Assembly: GCF_015244675.1 (NCBI RefSeq) | Contig: NZ_JABCQO010000009.1 | Coordinates: 1-64,000 of the forward strand | DNA from: Gluconobacter cerevisiae | GTDB taxonomy: Bacteria; Pseudomonadota; Alphaproteobacteria; Acetobacterales; Acetobacteraceae | Direction: 5' to 3' | DNA: 64,000 nt | The notes under the pieces: model-generated | Database searches by the model: none | What the model saw: only the letters and a program-made list of their open reading frames with translations | Told to the model about the DNA's origin: nothing | Part shown: piece after piece, positions 28,807 to 38,947 of the stretch | Position numbering within the stretch: the stretch's first letter is position 1 | Layout of the letters: each line of letters starts with the position of its first letter | Made by a program: the position numbers and the translations under genes

Positions 28807-31452
28807 TTAGTATAGGCCGCCCACGCCAATGTCACCATCGGAGGGAGCAGGTTTCTGGGCCTGCCCCGGCACTGCGGAAGGCCCGACTCCAGATGTCCCG
28901 CTTCCAGTCTGGCCCGGCATCTGGGCCATACCGCTTTCGGAATCCGAAATCACGCTATCCGCACCCGTGTCGGCAGCGGTCAGGGCTTCGGTGCCCGCGC
29001 CGAAGCCATGCAGTTCAACGGACGCACCCGGAACCTGATCGGCCTTGAAGCCATCCACTGCCGCAATACGTCCCGTATCGTAGCTGGCCAGCGTAATGCC
29101 ATCCGGCACACGGAAATCGAGCTTCGGGCGGCTGGCCATGGCGACCTTCATGATCTTGTTCCAGATCGGCCCCGCGACACGGCCACCATCCGAATTGCGG
29201 CCCAGCGTCTGGGGCGTGTCAAAACCGACCCAGACCACCGTGACGATATCGGGCGAGAAACCGGCAAACCACGCGTCATGAAAGTCCTGGCTGGTACCGG
29301 TCTTGCCCGCGATAGGACGATCAATGCCGACTCCCGCCATGCGCCCGGTACCATGGGCGATCACGTCCTGCATCATCTTGACGATCTGGAACGCACTCTG
29401 TTCGCTGGCAAGGGTCGGGCGCGTATCGGTCAGGGAGGGGACAGACACGCTACCGGGCGCAGGTGTCGCCGGAGCCGGAATCGAGGCCGGAGGCGTCGTG
29501 CCATCCACTGGGGTACCGTCCGCAGGAGCGGACTGTTCGCTGGGCGGAGCCTGCATCGCAGTGCCGAGCTTCAGCCCCCCTGCCTGCCACAACACGCTCC
29601 CGGAGCGGTCCTGAATATCGTCCACAAGAGTCGGCGTGACGATGTGGCCACCATTGGCGATCGTGGCATAGGCAGCAGCCTCGCGCATGACGGTGGTTTC
29701 GACGGCCCCAAGCGCCGCAGGCAGAACATGCGGCATCTGCGCCACCAGCCCGGCCCGGATGGCAGTATCGGCAACCGCTTTCATGCCGAGATGGGCTGCA
29801 ACACGGATCGTAACGAGGTTGCGGCTTTCGCGCAGCGCGTCATGCAGCGTCGTCGGACCCCAGTTGTCGTGCTCATAGTTCTGCGGGTGCCAGTCGCCAT
29901 AGGAAATGGGCGAATCGTCGAAACGCTCGGACGGGGAAATCCCCTGTTCCATCGCTGCGAGATAGACGAAAGGCTTGAAAGACGACCCCGGCTGACGCAG
30001 TGCCTGTGTGGCCCGGTTGAACTGGCTTTCATGGAACGACCAGCCGCCGACCATCGCCAGAACCCGGCCCGTATGCACATCCAGCGTCACCGCCGCCCCT
30101 TCGACCTGCGGGATCTGGCGCAATGCCGCCGAACCGCCTTCCTGCGGCTCAATCATAATGACGTCCCCTGCACGCAGCGGATGCGCCCGGCGCGCCCAGC
30201 CGATGTCGGTCGCCAGAAGCGCGCCTTTGCGGGGGCTGCCGTCCTCGATCCAGCCAACATGCGTGCCACCCGGCAGCACGACCGCCAGACGCCACTCGCG
30301 CAACATCCCGCCGGGCGGCGTGACATGATCGAGCGCGCTTTCCCAGCCGTCATCCTGAATATCCGACAGGTTGCGCAACGGCCCCCGCCAGCCACTATGG
30401 GCGCGGTCGTAATTCATCAACCCTTCATGCAGCAGGCGCGTCTCGGTGGTCTGAAGATTCTGATCCAGACTGGTATGGACCTCCAGACCACCCTGCGCCG
30501 CACGGTCCTGACCATACTGGGCGATGAGCTGACGACGGACTTCCTCACCGAACCACTCTGAATCCGGCAAAGGTCCGAAACGCTGCTTCTGCTGCGGAAC
30601 CAGCGGCTCCTGCTTTTCCTGATCGGCCTGCTCGCGGGTCAGAACGCCCGCCTCGACCATCAGGTCCAGTACAAGATTGCGGCGGCCCATCGCGGCCTGC
30701 GGATGCAGGAACGGGTTATAGTTCGTGGGCGATTTGGGAAGGGCTGCCAAAGAGGCGGCTTCGGCATCATCAAGCTGATCAAGCGGCTTATTGAAATAGC
30801 TCTGCGCGGCCGCGGCGACACCATAGGCACCGTTCCCGAGATAGATGCCGTTCAGGTAGATTTCGAGAATCTTGTCCTTGGACAGCACCTGCTCCATTTT
30901 CATGGCGAGCAAGGCTTCCTTGATCTTGCGATCAAGGCTCAGAACGTTGCTGTTAAGCAGCATGACCTTCGCCACCTGCTGGGTGATGGTCGAAGCTCCC
31001 AGCGGACGGCGGCCATGACGCGCGAAAATATCCGTCAGGCCCGCACGGCCGATCGCCATGAAATCCACGCCGCCATGCGTGTAAAAATTATGGTCTTCCG
31101 TAGCGATGAAAGCATTCTTCACGCGCTCGGGGATCGCGTTGATCGGCACAAAGATCCGGCGCTCGTTCGCCAGTTCCGCCATCAGCCGGTCATCGGCGGC
31201 ATAGATGCGGCTGACGGTCGGCGGCTGATAGGCGCGCAGGCTGTCCACGCTGGGCAGATCCGCCACCAGCTTGGCATAGGTCGTCCAGCCCAGAACGCCC
31301 GCCCCGGCCACACCCACAAGCCCTACACCGGCGATAATCGCCAGGGACTGCCGGTAGCGGCGAAAACGGGGAGGGCGGGGTGGCGTGGCGCCCGGACCTT
31401 GAGGGTTACGAGAACCCTGGGGGCTACGGGAGCGGAAAGAGCGTCGCGTCAT
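28807..31452 (-). CDS. mrcA: Penicillin-binding protein 1A (bifunctional)
   Basis: This 881-residue class A PBP builds and crosslinks peptidoglycan. A cytoplasmic basic, proline-rich tail precedes one membrane helix (SLAIIAGVGLVGVAGAGVLG, about 34-53). The glycosyltransferase domain has EDHNFYTHGGVDF at about 117-129. The transpeptidase motifs are SSFK in RQPGSSFKPF, SRN, and KTGT in AGKTGTSQDF. The C-terminal 100 residues are rich in Gly, Ser, Ala and Pro. It lies upstream of prfB, a common alphaproteobacterial order. Confidence 0.96.
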   Translation of the reverse strand: MTRRSFRSRSPQGSRNPQGPGATPPRPPRFRRYRQSLAIIAGVGLVGVAGAGVLGWTTYAKLVADLPSVDSLRAYQPPTVSRIYAADDRLMAELANERRIFVPINAIPERVKNAFIATEDHNFYTHGGVDFMAIGRAGLTDIFARHGRRPLGASTITQQVAKVMLLNSNVLSLDRKIKEALLAMKMEQVLSKDKILEIYLNGIYLGNGAYGVAAAAQSYFNKPLDQLDDAEAASLAALPKSPTNYNPFLHPQAAMGRRNLVLDLMVEAGVLTREQADQEKQEPLVPQQKQRFGPLPDSEWFGEEVRRQLIAQYGQDRAAQGGLEVHTSLDQNLQTTETRLLHEGLMNYDRAHSGWRGPLRNLSDIQDDGWESALDHVTPPGGMLREWRLAVVLPGGTHVGWIEDGSPRKGALLATDIGWARRAHPLRAGDVIMIEPQEGGSAALRQIPQVEGAAVTLDVHTGRVLAMVGGWSFHESQFNRATQALRQPGSSFKPFVYLAAMEQGISPSERFDDSPISYGDWHPQNYEHDNWGPTTLHDALRESRNLVTIRVAAHLGMKAVADTAIRAGLVAQMPHVLPAALGAVETTVMREAAAYATIANGGHIVTPTLVDDIQDRSGSVLWQAGGLKLGTAMQAPPSEQSAPADGTPVDGTTPPASIPAPATPAPGSVSVPSLTDTRPTLASEQSAFQIVKMMQDVIAHGTGRMAGVGIDRPIAGKTGTSQDFHDAWFAGFSPDIVTVVWVGFDTPQTLGRNSDGGRVAGPIWNKIMKVAMASRPKLDFRVPDGITLASYDTGRIAAVDGFKADQVPGASVELHGFGAGTEALTAADTGADSVISDSESGMAQMPGQTGSGTSGVGPSAVPGQAQKPAPSDGDIGVGGLY

Positions 31453-31559
31453 GCCCCCTGCATAGCATTATTCCGCCCCTTCCGTCGCCCCGTCTAAAAA
31501 GGTCATTTCATGAAAGAGGCGTAACCCCGGGACCATCACCCCGAAACGTTCAGAAGCCT

Positions 31560-32630
31560 TCAGCCAAGCAGACGACCGACCATCCGCGCGGTGTAGTCCA
31601 CAACAGGCACGATCCGCCCGTAATTCAGACGGGTCGGACCAATCACGCCGATCGCCCCCACGATTTTCTGGGCCTCGTTGCGCGCAGGCGCCACGATCAT
31701 GGACACGCCCGACATCCCGAACATGCCGCTTTCACGCCCGATATAGATCCGCACCCCTTCGGACGCATCCGCCAGTTGCAACAGCTGAAGCATGGTCTCC
31801 TGCGTCTCCAGATGGTCGAACAGCATGCGGATCGTCGTCAGACGCTCGATTTCCGTGATGTCGGCCAGCAGCTTCCCCTGCCCTTTCACGAACAGCGTCC
31901 CCCCATCAGCGTCCCATGTCGCAAGACCGCTTTCGATCACACTGGCCGTTAGGGCGTCGAGTTCGTGGCGGCTGGCATCCATTTCGCCGCGGACCCGCTC
32001 TCGCAGCGTGCCGAGCGTCAGATCTCCAAGACGGGCGTTCAGGTAGTTCCCGGCCTCAACGAGAGCGGAAGGTGGCACACCGGGCGGGGTCTCGATGATG
32101 CGGTTCTCCACCTGCCCGTCCGAGCCGACCAGAATGACCAGAACCCGCCCCGGACCAAGTGCTACGAACTCGATATGCTTGAGCGCAGCATCCGATTTCG
32201 GCGCGAGCACCAACCCGGCAGCGGAAGACAGACCCGATAGCAAGGACGACGCCTCAGACAGAATGTCCTGATAGGACCGCCCGTGAATATCGAGCCGACT
32301 GTCGATGCTGGCGCGGTCTTCTTCCGTTAGGGCGCCGAACTGGAGCAGCCCATCCACAAACAAACGTACGCCCTTTTCGGTCGGCAGACGTCCGGCCGAG
32401 ACATGCGGGCTGAACAGCAGCCCGGCCCGCGCCAGATCCGCCATGACATTGCGGATCGTGGCTGGAGACAAGGCAGGTTGCAGCCGCTGGGCCAGCGTCT
32501 GGCTGCCGATAGGCTCACCCGTTTCAACATATTCCTCAACGATTTCACGCAAAATCGCGGCTTCACGATCCCCCAGACCGTGCGGCATCGGGATGGAAGG
32601 GCGGAACAGGGGAGGCTGTGGTCGCATCAT
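31560..32630 (-). CDS. hrcA: Heat-inducible transcription repressor HrcA
   Basis: HrcA represses groE/dnaK-type heat-shock genes by binding CIRCE. The protein is 356 residues from the tandem ATG at 32630. The N-terminal winged helix includes REIVEEYVETGEPIGSQTLA and SPATIRNVMADLARAGLL. The C-terminal GAF-like part contains GVIGPTRLNYGRIVPVVDY. It diverges from rph, as in many proteobacteria, and dnaK and grpE are not in the window. I saw no CIRCE palindrome in the 83-base intergenic region. Confidence 0.95.
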   Translation of the reverse strand: MMRPQPPLFRPSIPMPHGLGDREAAILREIVEEYVETGEPIGSQTLAQRLQPALSPATIRNVMADLARAGLLFSPHVSAGRLPTEKGVRLFVDGLLQFGALTEEDRASIDSRLDIHGRSYQDILSEASSLLSGLSSAAGLVLAPKSDAALKHIEFVALGPGRVLVILVGSDGQVENRIIETPPGVPPSALVEAGNYLNARLGDLTLGTLRERVRGEMDASRHELDALTASVIESGLATWDADGGTLFVKGQGKLLADITEIERLTTIRMLFDHLETQETMLQLLQLADASEGVRIYIGRESGMFGMSGVSMIVAPARNEAQKIVGAIGVIGPTRLNYGRIVPVVDYTARMVGRLLG

Positions 32631-32713
32631 GGTAAACCCACTGTCGGGGCTGGATGGGTCTGCGTCAAACGCGCTAGAGGCGGGACATATTCTTCCACGG
32701 GATCTTTTTTGAC

Positions 32714-33436
32714 ATGACTGACACCGCACGCAAGCGTCCATCCGGGCGTGCGCCGGACGAAAACCGCATTGTTTCAATCGAAACGGGCTTTGCCCGCCAT
32801 GCCGAAGGCTCCGCGCTCATCCGCGTGGGCGGCACGGAAGTCCTGTGCACGGCCACAGTCGAGGAGCGTGTTCCGGCGTTTCTGCGCAACAGGGGACAGG
32901 GCTGGATCACGGCTGAATACGGAATGCTCCCCCGGGCGACGCATAATCGCGGCCAGCGCGAGGCGGCCAAAGGCAAGCAGTCCGGCCGCACGCAGGAAAT
33001 CCAGCGGCTGATCGCCCGGTCGCTCCGGGCCTGCGTAGACCTGAAAAAGCTGGGAGAGCGGACCATCACGCTCGATTGCGACGTCCTGAACGCGGATGGC
33101 GGCACGCGCTGCGCCTCCATCACGGGCGCCTGGGTGGCACTGGCGATCGCGCTGAAGACCATCAAGCGTTCGCAGACCCTCACGGCTCAGGTCGCAGCGG
33201 TCTCGTGCGGGCTGACGGATGCCGGAGCCGTGCTGGATCTGGACTATATTGAAGACAGCAACGCGCAGGCCGATACGAATTTCGTCCTGACTGCGGATGG
33301 TGGCATCATCGAAATTCAGGGAACCGCCGAGGACAAACCGTTTCAGGAGAGCGAATTTTTCGAACTCCTCCGACTGGCAAAGCTCGGCACGGCGCGACTG
33401 TTCGACGCCCAGAATCACATACTGGAGACTGCATGA
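32714..33436 (+). CDS. rph: Ribonuclease PH
   Basis: RNase PH trims tRNA 3' ends by phosphorolysis. The protein is 240 residues, the usual length. It has the N-terminal [19 protein letters not shown], the basic phosphate and RNA site [16 protein letters not shown], and [20 protein letters not shown]. It overlaps rdgB by four bases, ATGA. GGGAT upstream of the ATG is only a modest ribosome site. Confidence 0.97.
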   Translation: MTDTARKRPSGRAPDENRIVSIETGFARHAEGSALIRVGGTEVLCTATVEERVPAFLRNRGQGWITAEYGMLPRATHNRGQREAAKGKQSGRTQEIQRLIARSLRACVDLKKLGERTITLDCDVLNADGGTRCASITGAWVALAIALKTIKRSQTLTAQVAAVSCGLTDAGAVLDLDYIEDSNAQADTNFVLTADGGIIEIQGTAEDKPFQESEFFELLRLAKLGTARLFDAQNHILETA

Positions 33437-34032
33437 TGCGGACATTGTCCCGAGGCTCAAAAATCGTTCTGGCCAGCCATAATGCGGGCAAACTGCGCGA
33501 ATTCTCCACCCTGCTGGCCGAGAGCGGGATCACCGTCATCTCCGCAGCGGAACTGGACCTACCAGAACCCGAAGAGACGGAAGAGACCTTCACCGGCAAC
33601 GCCGCCATCAAGGCTCTGGCCGCGGCCCGAGCATCAGGGCTGCCCGCGCTGGCCGATGATTCAGGCTTCTGCGTCGCAGCGCTGGACAATCGTCCGGGCG
33701 TCTATTCCGCGCGCTGGGGCGGCCCGACCAAAGACATGCAGATCGCAATGGACCGCGTACATCAGGAGATGGGCGACAGCGCCGATCATCGGGCTTTTTT
33801 CGTCGCAGCCCTGTGTCTGGCCTGGCCGGATGGCGAAACCCGGACCGTACAGGGCGAATGTCACGGCAAAGTCGTCTGGCCCCCACGGGGCGATCATGGA
33901 CATGGTTATGATCCAATGTTCGTGCCCGAAGGCGGAAACCGGACCTTTGCTGAAATGACCGAAGCCGAGAAAAATGCCATCAGTCATCGCGGCCGGGCGC
34001 TGGAGCAATTCCTGAAGAATTTCATCGCCTGA
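33433..34032 (+). CDS. rdgB: Non-canonical purine NTP pyrophosphatase (RdgB/HAM1)
   Basis: The enzyme hydrolyses dITP, ITP and XTP to monophosphates and so cleans the nucleotide pool. The protein is 199 residues with the family motifs [11 protein letters not shown] (about 14-24), [13 protein letters not shown] and [11 protein letters not shown], and the C-terminal [10 protein letters not shown]. It is coupled to rph by an ATGA overlap, a conserved pairing. An A/T-loop terminator follows. Confidence 0.97.
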   Translation: MMRTLSRGSKIVLASHNAGKLREFSTLLAESGITVISAAELDLPEPEETEETFTGNAAIKALAAARASGLPALADDSGFCVAALDNRPGVYSARWGGPTKDMQIAMDRVHQEMGDSADHRAFFVAALCLAWPDGETRTVQGECHGKVVWPPRGDHGHGYDPMFVPEGGNRTFAEMTEAEKNAISHRGRALEQFLKNFIA

Positions 34033-34041
34033 TGACTGGAA

Positions 34042-34077
34042 AAAACCCGGTATTTTTAAAAGAAAATTCCGGGTTTT
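34042..34077 (+). terminator. Terminator of rph-rdgB
   Basis: AAAACCCGG (34042-34050) pairs with CCGGGTTTT (34069-34077) around an AT-rich 18-base loop. It lies ten bases after the rdgB stop. The T run is short. Confidence 0.75.
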
Positions 34078-34205
34078 CATTCCCTTCAAAAACAGTTCTT
34101 CAAAAAAAGAAACATAGAATTATTTATTACATAGAAATAAAAAATTACTCTCGGAATTGTGATCCATGTTACCCTGATCGGACCTGAAACAAAAAAGGGA
34201 TCATC

Positions 34206-35429
34206 ATGGGAAATGTAACAGCACTGTTTGCGGATGCATTTATATTTGTCCTCGTTCCGTGGGGACTATGGCAACTGCTCAGGCGTTCCATTCCCATTGC
34301 CATCCTGCCCATTCTGGTGGGCATTGTTCTGGCAGTCCTGCATTTTCCAGCTTCAAAGGTCGGTATTCCCTCGCTTTACGGCGATTATATCGGCTGGTTG
34401 GCCGTTCTGGTTCTGGCGTTCACCGCCGGACTGGAAATGTGGCAGAACCCCACCCATTCTCCCGAAGCAGAAAGCCTCCCCTCCCCGACGCTGGGGCGCC
34501 TGCTGGGCGGTGCTCTGGTCGCGCTCGGAATTCCGTTCGTCATCGGCACCCTTCTGGTCAAACTGTTCTTCCTGCCACTGCATGGCTGGCAGGCCCCGCA
34601 CGGCAATAGCTGGATCGGCGCCATGTCGATCGGGCTGTGCATTTCCGTCAGTGCGTTGCCGGTCCTGATCGGAATCGTCCGCGAACTGGAGCCTGTACAT
34701 CGCCCCATCGGACAGCTTGCCCTTAAACTCGCGGTCGTGGACGACGCGGCCCTATGGATCGGGTTAGCCGTTCTCCAGTTCGCGGCACGCGGAACCGACG
34801 CACTGCATGGCTGGACCGGGTTTGAAGGGTTGGCAGTCCTGCTTCTGGTCGGCATGGCGTTGCTGAGCAGCTGGGCCACGCGGAACCTGAAAAACCCGCC
34901 GATCTGGATCATCTGGGCCGCCGTTCCGGCCTATTTGGCCGCCGGGTCCTGGGCGAGCCACGAACTCGGACTGCACGAGCTGATCGGCGCCTATTTCGCA
35001 GGCGCTCTCATGCCGCCGCGCTGGGTCCGTCGCCTGCCGGTCGAAGCTGTGGGAACGTTCTCGCTGATCTGGCTGGCCCCGATGTTCTTTGGCCATAGCG
35101 GATTGCGGATCGACGGCGATGCGCTGACATGGCCGTCCGTTCTGGCATCCCTGCTGCTGGTCGTCATTGCGATCGTCACGAAAATCCTCGCCGTCTGGGT
35201 CTTCCCGCCCGCTCGGGGCCTGACACACCGTCAGGCGCTGGGGGTTGGCTCCCTGTTGCAGTGCAAGGGGCTGATGGAAATCGTGGCGGCGACCATCCTG
35301 CATGCGCATGGCATGATTTCGGAATTTGCCTTCGCCTCGCTGATGGTTCTGGCCGTGATTTCCACGACGCTGACCGGGCCGATGTTCCGGCTCGTCTCAG
35401 GGCGTTCGCGCCCTGAGACTGCGGCATAA
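34206..35429 (+). CDS. Cation:proton antiporter, CPA2 family
   Basis: This 407-residue protein has about 12 membrane helices and belongs to the CPA2 (NapA/Kef-like) family. The key helix LAVVDDAALWIGLAVLQF, with its aspartate pair, and the later LHELIGAYFAGALMP are typical. There is no C-terminal TrkA-N domain, so it is a plain exchanger (Na+ or K+ for H+), not a Kef gated channel. It has its own AT-rich upstream region (34080-34205). It ends tail to tail with the amidohydrolase gene at 35430, with no space between. Confidence 0.88.
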   Translation: MGNVTALFADAFIFVLVPWGLWQLLRRSIPIAILPILVGIVLAVLHFPASKVGIPSLYGDYIGWLAVLVLAFTAGLEMWQNPTHSPEAESLPSPTLGRLLGGALVALGIPFVIGTLLVKLFFLPLHGWQAPHGNSWIGAMSIGLCISVSALPVLIGIVRELEPVHRPIGQLALKLAVVDDAALWIGLAVLQFAARGTDALHGWTGFEGLAVLLLVGMALLSSWATRNLKNPPIWIIWAAVPAYLAAGSWASHELGLHELIGAYFAGALMPPRWVRRLPVEAVGTFSLIWLAPMFFGHSGLRIDGDALTWPSVLASLLLVVIAIVTKILAVWVFPPARGLTHRQALGVGSLLQCKGLMEIVAATILHAHGMISEFAFASLMVLAVISTTLTGPMFRLVSGRSRPETAA

Positions 35430-36809
35430 TCAGTCCTTCGAACGGACGGGGCCGTGGCTGACAAGCGCGCCCCGCTGCCAGACCTGATCGATCTGGTCCA
35501 CGGCGGCGATGTTTTCATCCGCATTGCCGTCCACGATCAGCAGATCCGCCCGGCGACCCGGCGCAATCACCCCACGGTCTGACAGGTTCATCAGGGCCGC
35601 AGCATTGCCCGTGGCCAGACTGATGGCTTGAACGGGCGACAGCCCGGCCTGCACCGTCAGATACAGTTCGCGATGCTCTGCAAAGCCGGGAATGCGCGTC
35701 GGTGCGGCCCCGGAATCCGTCCCAAAACCGACCTTCACCCCCGCCCTATACAGCACGGCGAGGTTCTTCTGATTCACCGATAGCGCGTAATGCGAGGCTT
35801 TGGTCAGAGGCTTGGCCAGTGTCTCCGCACGCCATTTCGGGTCCGTGAACTGGCGACGCAGGGCCGGGTCCATGCCTGCCAGAATGAACGGATTGGAGAG
35901 CAGCTCCGGCTGCTCGGCATAGAGATAATTCGCCTCGTCCAGATCCAGCGTCGCAATATACCATGTGCCCTGACGGAGCATCGCCGCGATCAGATCATGA
36001 TCCACCGGCTGGTCCCTAACGCCATGCGCAAGGATATCGGCTTTGGCCGCCACGATGGCCTTGGCGACCGCAAGATCGTGGATATGCACCGCAACCCGCG
36101 TGTCGTGCTGATGCGCTTCGTCGATAACGGCCTGATAAATAGCGGGCGGCAGCATGGGATAGGTCTTGCCGTCCGGGACGTCATTGCGGAAATCGTCCAC
36201 CCAGACCTTCACCAGATCCGTGTGTTCCGCAATCATCTGATCCACGTCCTTGCGCGCCTCTTCCGGCGTGGTCGGACGGAAGACCTGATCGGGACCAACG
36301 CCCTTGACCATGGCGGCTGGCGGCACACCATCCGGCGCACCGATCCCCTGATCCACACCATACAGATCCGCCCCCGGATTGCGTCCCTCATGCTGTTCCT
36401 GACGCAGCTTATCGAACAGCGGAGAACGGTTCAGGCCCAGCGCCGTGACAGTCAGGACGCCATAATCCGCATACTGCTTCATGGCGGCGAGAATATTGGC
36501 GCGGGTATAGTTGTCGCGGCTGGCCCCCGTACCTTTCACGAGGCCGACATGACTGTGATCGCTGATGAGAGCGGGCATCAGCGTCTTGCCCGTCAGGTCC
36601 ACATGCCGCGCATCGGCGGGAGCCGGGATGCCGACCGAAAGAATCACGCCATTATCGATGACCACCGTGGCGTCTGGCTGCGCCGAAGCCCCGGTCCCGT
36701 CAATCAGCCGCGCATGCTCGAACGCGACCGGTTCAGCCAGCGCACCTCCAATGCTGAAAGCGGCAGGCGTTGCGAGCAGCAGTGCAGTGAAGGCGGAACG
36801 GATGGTCAT
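35430..36809 (-). CDS. Secreted amidohydrolase (imidazolonepropionase-like)
   Basis: The protein is 458 residues from the ATG at 36809, with CAGGAGACC upstream. A signal peptide (MTIRSAFTALLLATPAAFS, cleaved near GGALA) sends it to the periplasm. The metal site is recognisable: SDHSHVG at the first HxH, a lysine in DLVKVWVDDF that could be carboxylated, then HIHDLAVAKAI, and an aspartate in GFGTDSGAAPT. Periplasmic members of this family include peptidases and esterases of unknown substrate. It is downstream of no partner. A longer frame back to 36935 lacks family character. Confidence 0.85.
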   Translation of the reverse strand: MTIRSAFTALLLATPAAFSIGGALAEPVAFEHARLIDGTGASAQPDATVVIDNGVILSVGIPAPADARHVDLTGKTLMPALISDHSHVGLVKGTGASRDNYTRANILAAMKQYADYGVLTVTALGLNRSPLFDKLRQEQHEGRNPGADLYGVDQGIGAPDGVPPAAMVKGVGPDQVFRPTTPEEARKDVDQMIAEHTDLVKVWVDDFRNDVPDGKTYPMLPPAIYQAVIDEAHQHDTRVAVHIHDLAVAKAIVAAKADILAHGVRDQPVDHDLIAAMLRQGTWYIATLDLDEANYLYAEQPELLSNPFILAGMDPALRRQFTDPKWRAETLAKPLTKASHYALSVNQKNLAVLYRAGVKVGFGTDSGAAPTRIPGFAEHRELYLTVQAGLSPVQAISLATGNAAALMNLSDRGVIAPGRRADLLIVDGNADENIAAVDQIDQVWQRGALVSHGPVRSKD

Positions 36810-36931
36810 GCGGCGGTCTCCTGTGTGGCTCCCGCCGAGCTTCTTTATCGGGCATCCTGTGCTCCGGGCGGAAACGTGCATGAATGACGAAACGCCGCCA
36901 GACCGGGAAAGATGCCGATTTCCTTCCGGCC

Positions 36932-38782
36932 TCATCCCTCCAGCGACTGAAGCTCGAACAGGCGGCGGTAGATCCCGCCCTCGCGCGTAATCAGTTCGGC
37001 GTGCGTTCCGTCTTCTTTCAGCGCGCCCTGACTGAACACGAGAATGCGGTCCAGTTCCATGACGGTCGAGAGACGATGCGCCACGACGATGACGGTCCGG
37101 TTCTGCATCAGGCGACGCATCGCATCCTGCACAAGGGATTCGGACTCGGAATCAAGACTGGACGTCGCTTCGTCGAAAATCAGGATGGGCGCATCGGCCA
37201 GAAAGGCGCGGGCGATGGCAACACGCTGGCGCTCGCCGCCCGAAAGCTTCACGCCACGCTCGCCAACCATGGTTTCGTAACCTTCGGGCAGCCGCTCGAT
37301 GAATGGCGCCGCATTGGCCAGACGGGCAGCCTCCTCGATCTCGGCACGGCTCGCATCAGGGCGTGCATAGGCGATGTTTTCCGCAAGCGTGCGATGAAAC
37401 AGCACCGGTTCCTGCGGAACGATGGCAATATGCGAACGCAGGGAGTCCTGAGTGACATGCGCGATATCCTGCCCGTCCACCACGATCCGCCCGCCGTTCA
37501 CATCATAAAGGCGCTGAAGCAGCTTGGTCAGGGTCGTCTTGCCCGAACCGCTCGGCCCGACAAGCGCCACGCGAGAGCCCGGCGCGATGTCGATGCTCAG
37601 GTCGTTGTAAAGCGGTTTGACCTGACCCGGATACTGGAAGTCCACATGCTCGAAGTGGATCGCCCCTGTCGTGAAACGGGCCGTCTGGGCATCGTCTGCG
37701 TCCTGAATGGCGGGATCGCGGCGGAAAATCGCCACGAGTTCTTCCATCTCATTGACCGAACGCTGCACCTGACTGACCTGCTGTCCCAGATCGCGCAGAT
37801 ATCCCTGCACGAGGAACATCATGGTCAGGACATAGGCCACATCTCCCGGACCAGCGTTCCCTCCCCACCACAGCCAGACGGCCAGCCCGATCAGCAGCAT
37901 GCGCATGGCGAGCGAGGCCAGAGCCTGAAGATTGGCGCTGTTGGTCCCGCGCACCCAGGTTGTCAGGGTCCGCTCGCGCCAGCCAAGAATAATCCGGTCG
38001 AGATGGGCGCCTTCCCGCTTTTCAGCACCAAATGCTTTGACGACCGGATTGCAGGTCACGGCATCCGCCATGGCTGCACCCATTTTCGTGTCCCATTCAT
38101 TGGACGCGCGGGCCGTCGGCGCGACATAGCGCAGCGTCAGCATGATGGAGAGCGCAGCGAACAGCACCACTGAAACGGCCAGAACCGAGCCCATCAGCGG
38201 CGAACGGACCATAAGCACTGCCGTCGTCCCGCCCAGAACCAGTACTTCCGGTGCGATCAGAAGCAGGAGCGTATCGTCCAGTGTATCGATGGCCCAGATC
38301 CCGCGCGTCAGTTTACGGACAGTCGAGCCAGCAAAGTTATTGGCATGCCAGTCCGTCGAGAACCGCTGCACCCGATCGAACGCCTGATTGGCAACGCGGT
38401 GCATGATAGCAAGTGTAAGATGCGAAATCCCGATGAAGGAGGAGCGGCGGCCGAACAGCCCCACCAGCCCCAGCACGATCAAACCCGTGACCATCAGGAA
38501 CGCATCATCGCGCAAATGCAGCAGTTCCGAGGTTTTCTCCACAGCAGGACCAGCAGCATGGCGGGAAATATCCTCCACCAGACGGCCTGCGAGAATGGGC
38601 GTGCAGACATCGGCCAGCGTGGCAAGACCAACACCGCCAAGCGTCTTCGCAAGCAGAAAAGGATGGTCACACCAGCGGCTACAGACGAAAGACAGGACGT
38701 CCGTGAAGGACACATCCTGCTTGCGGCCCTCCTGCTGCTGGCGGGTCAGGGGAAGAGGGGTATCGGACACAATATCAGACAC
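36932..38782 (-). CDS. ABC exporter, fused permease and ATPase
   Basis: The protein is 616 residues. Six membrane helices at about 45-330 are followed by a nucleotide-binding domain with Walker A GPSGSGKTT, Q-loop VPQEP, signature LSGGERQRVAIARAFL, Walker B ILIFDEATSSLD and the H-loop VAHRLSTV. It belongs to the MsbA/HMT-like exporter group, with a long N-terminal cytoplasmic lead. The substrate cannot be told from sequence. It starts with GTG (GGAGCG upstream), diverges from nth, and ends beyond the amidohydrolase start region. Confidence 0.93.
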   Translation of the reverse strand: MSDIVSDTPLPLTRQQQEGRKQDVSFTDVLSFVCSRWCDHPFLLAKTLGGVGLATLADVCTPILAGRLVEDISRHAAGPAVEKTSELLHLRDDAFLMVTGLIVLGLVGLFGRRSSFIGISHLTLAIMHRVANQAFDRVQRFSTDWHANNFAGSTVRKLTRGIWAIDTLDDTLLLLIAPEVLVLGGTTAVLMVRSPLMGSVLAVSVVLFAALSIMLTLRYVAPTARASNEWDTKMGAAMADAVTCNPVVKAFGAEKREGAHLDRIILGWRERTLTTWVRGTNSANLQALASLAMRMLLIGLAVWLWWGGNAGPGDVAYVLTMMFLVQGYLRDLGQQVSQVQRSVNEMEELVAIFRRDPAIQDADDAQTARFTTGAIHFEHVDFQYPGQVKPLYNDLSIDIAPGSRVALVGPSGSGKTTLTKLLQRLYDVNGGRIVVDGQDIAHVTQDSLRSHIAIVPQEPVLFHRTLAENIAYARPDASRAEIEEAARLANAAPFIERLPEGYETMVGERGVKLSGGERQRVAIARAFLADAPILIFDEATSSLDSESESLVQDAMRRLMQNRTVIVVAHRLSTVMELDRILVFSQGALKEDGTHAELITREGGIYRRLFELQSLEG

Positions 38783-38947
38783 AGGGCGCTCCGCCGTCTG
38801 CCGGTCTGCGATGTCATGCAGAACAGGCCACGGTGTAATGGCATGAGGTGTGATGGCATGGAGTTTTCAGAACTTTGCCGTATCTTGCTGTGTGTCCGGA
38901 CCAGACGCAACACACCCCCGGCAACACACCCTCTTGGAGTGCCCGTC

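Noticed and set aside
29008-30561. 517-codon open frame opposite mrcA, and a similar one at 23275-24861 opposite the TPR/exbD genes
   Set aside because: Antisense to recognised genes, biased composition, no start signals.
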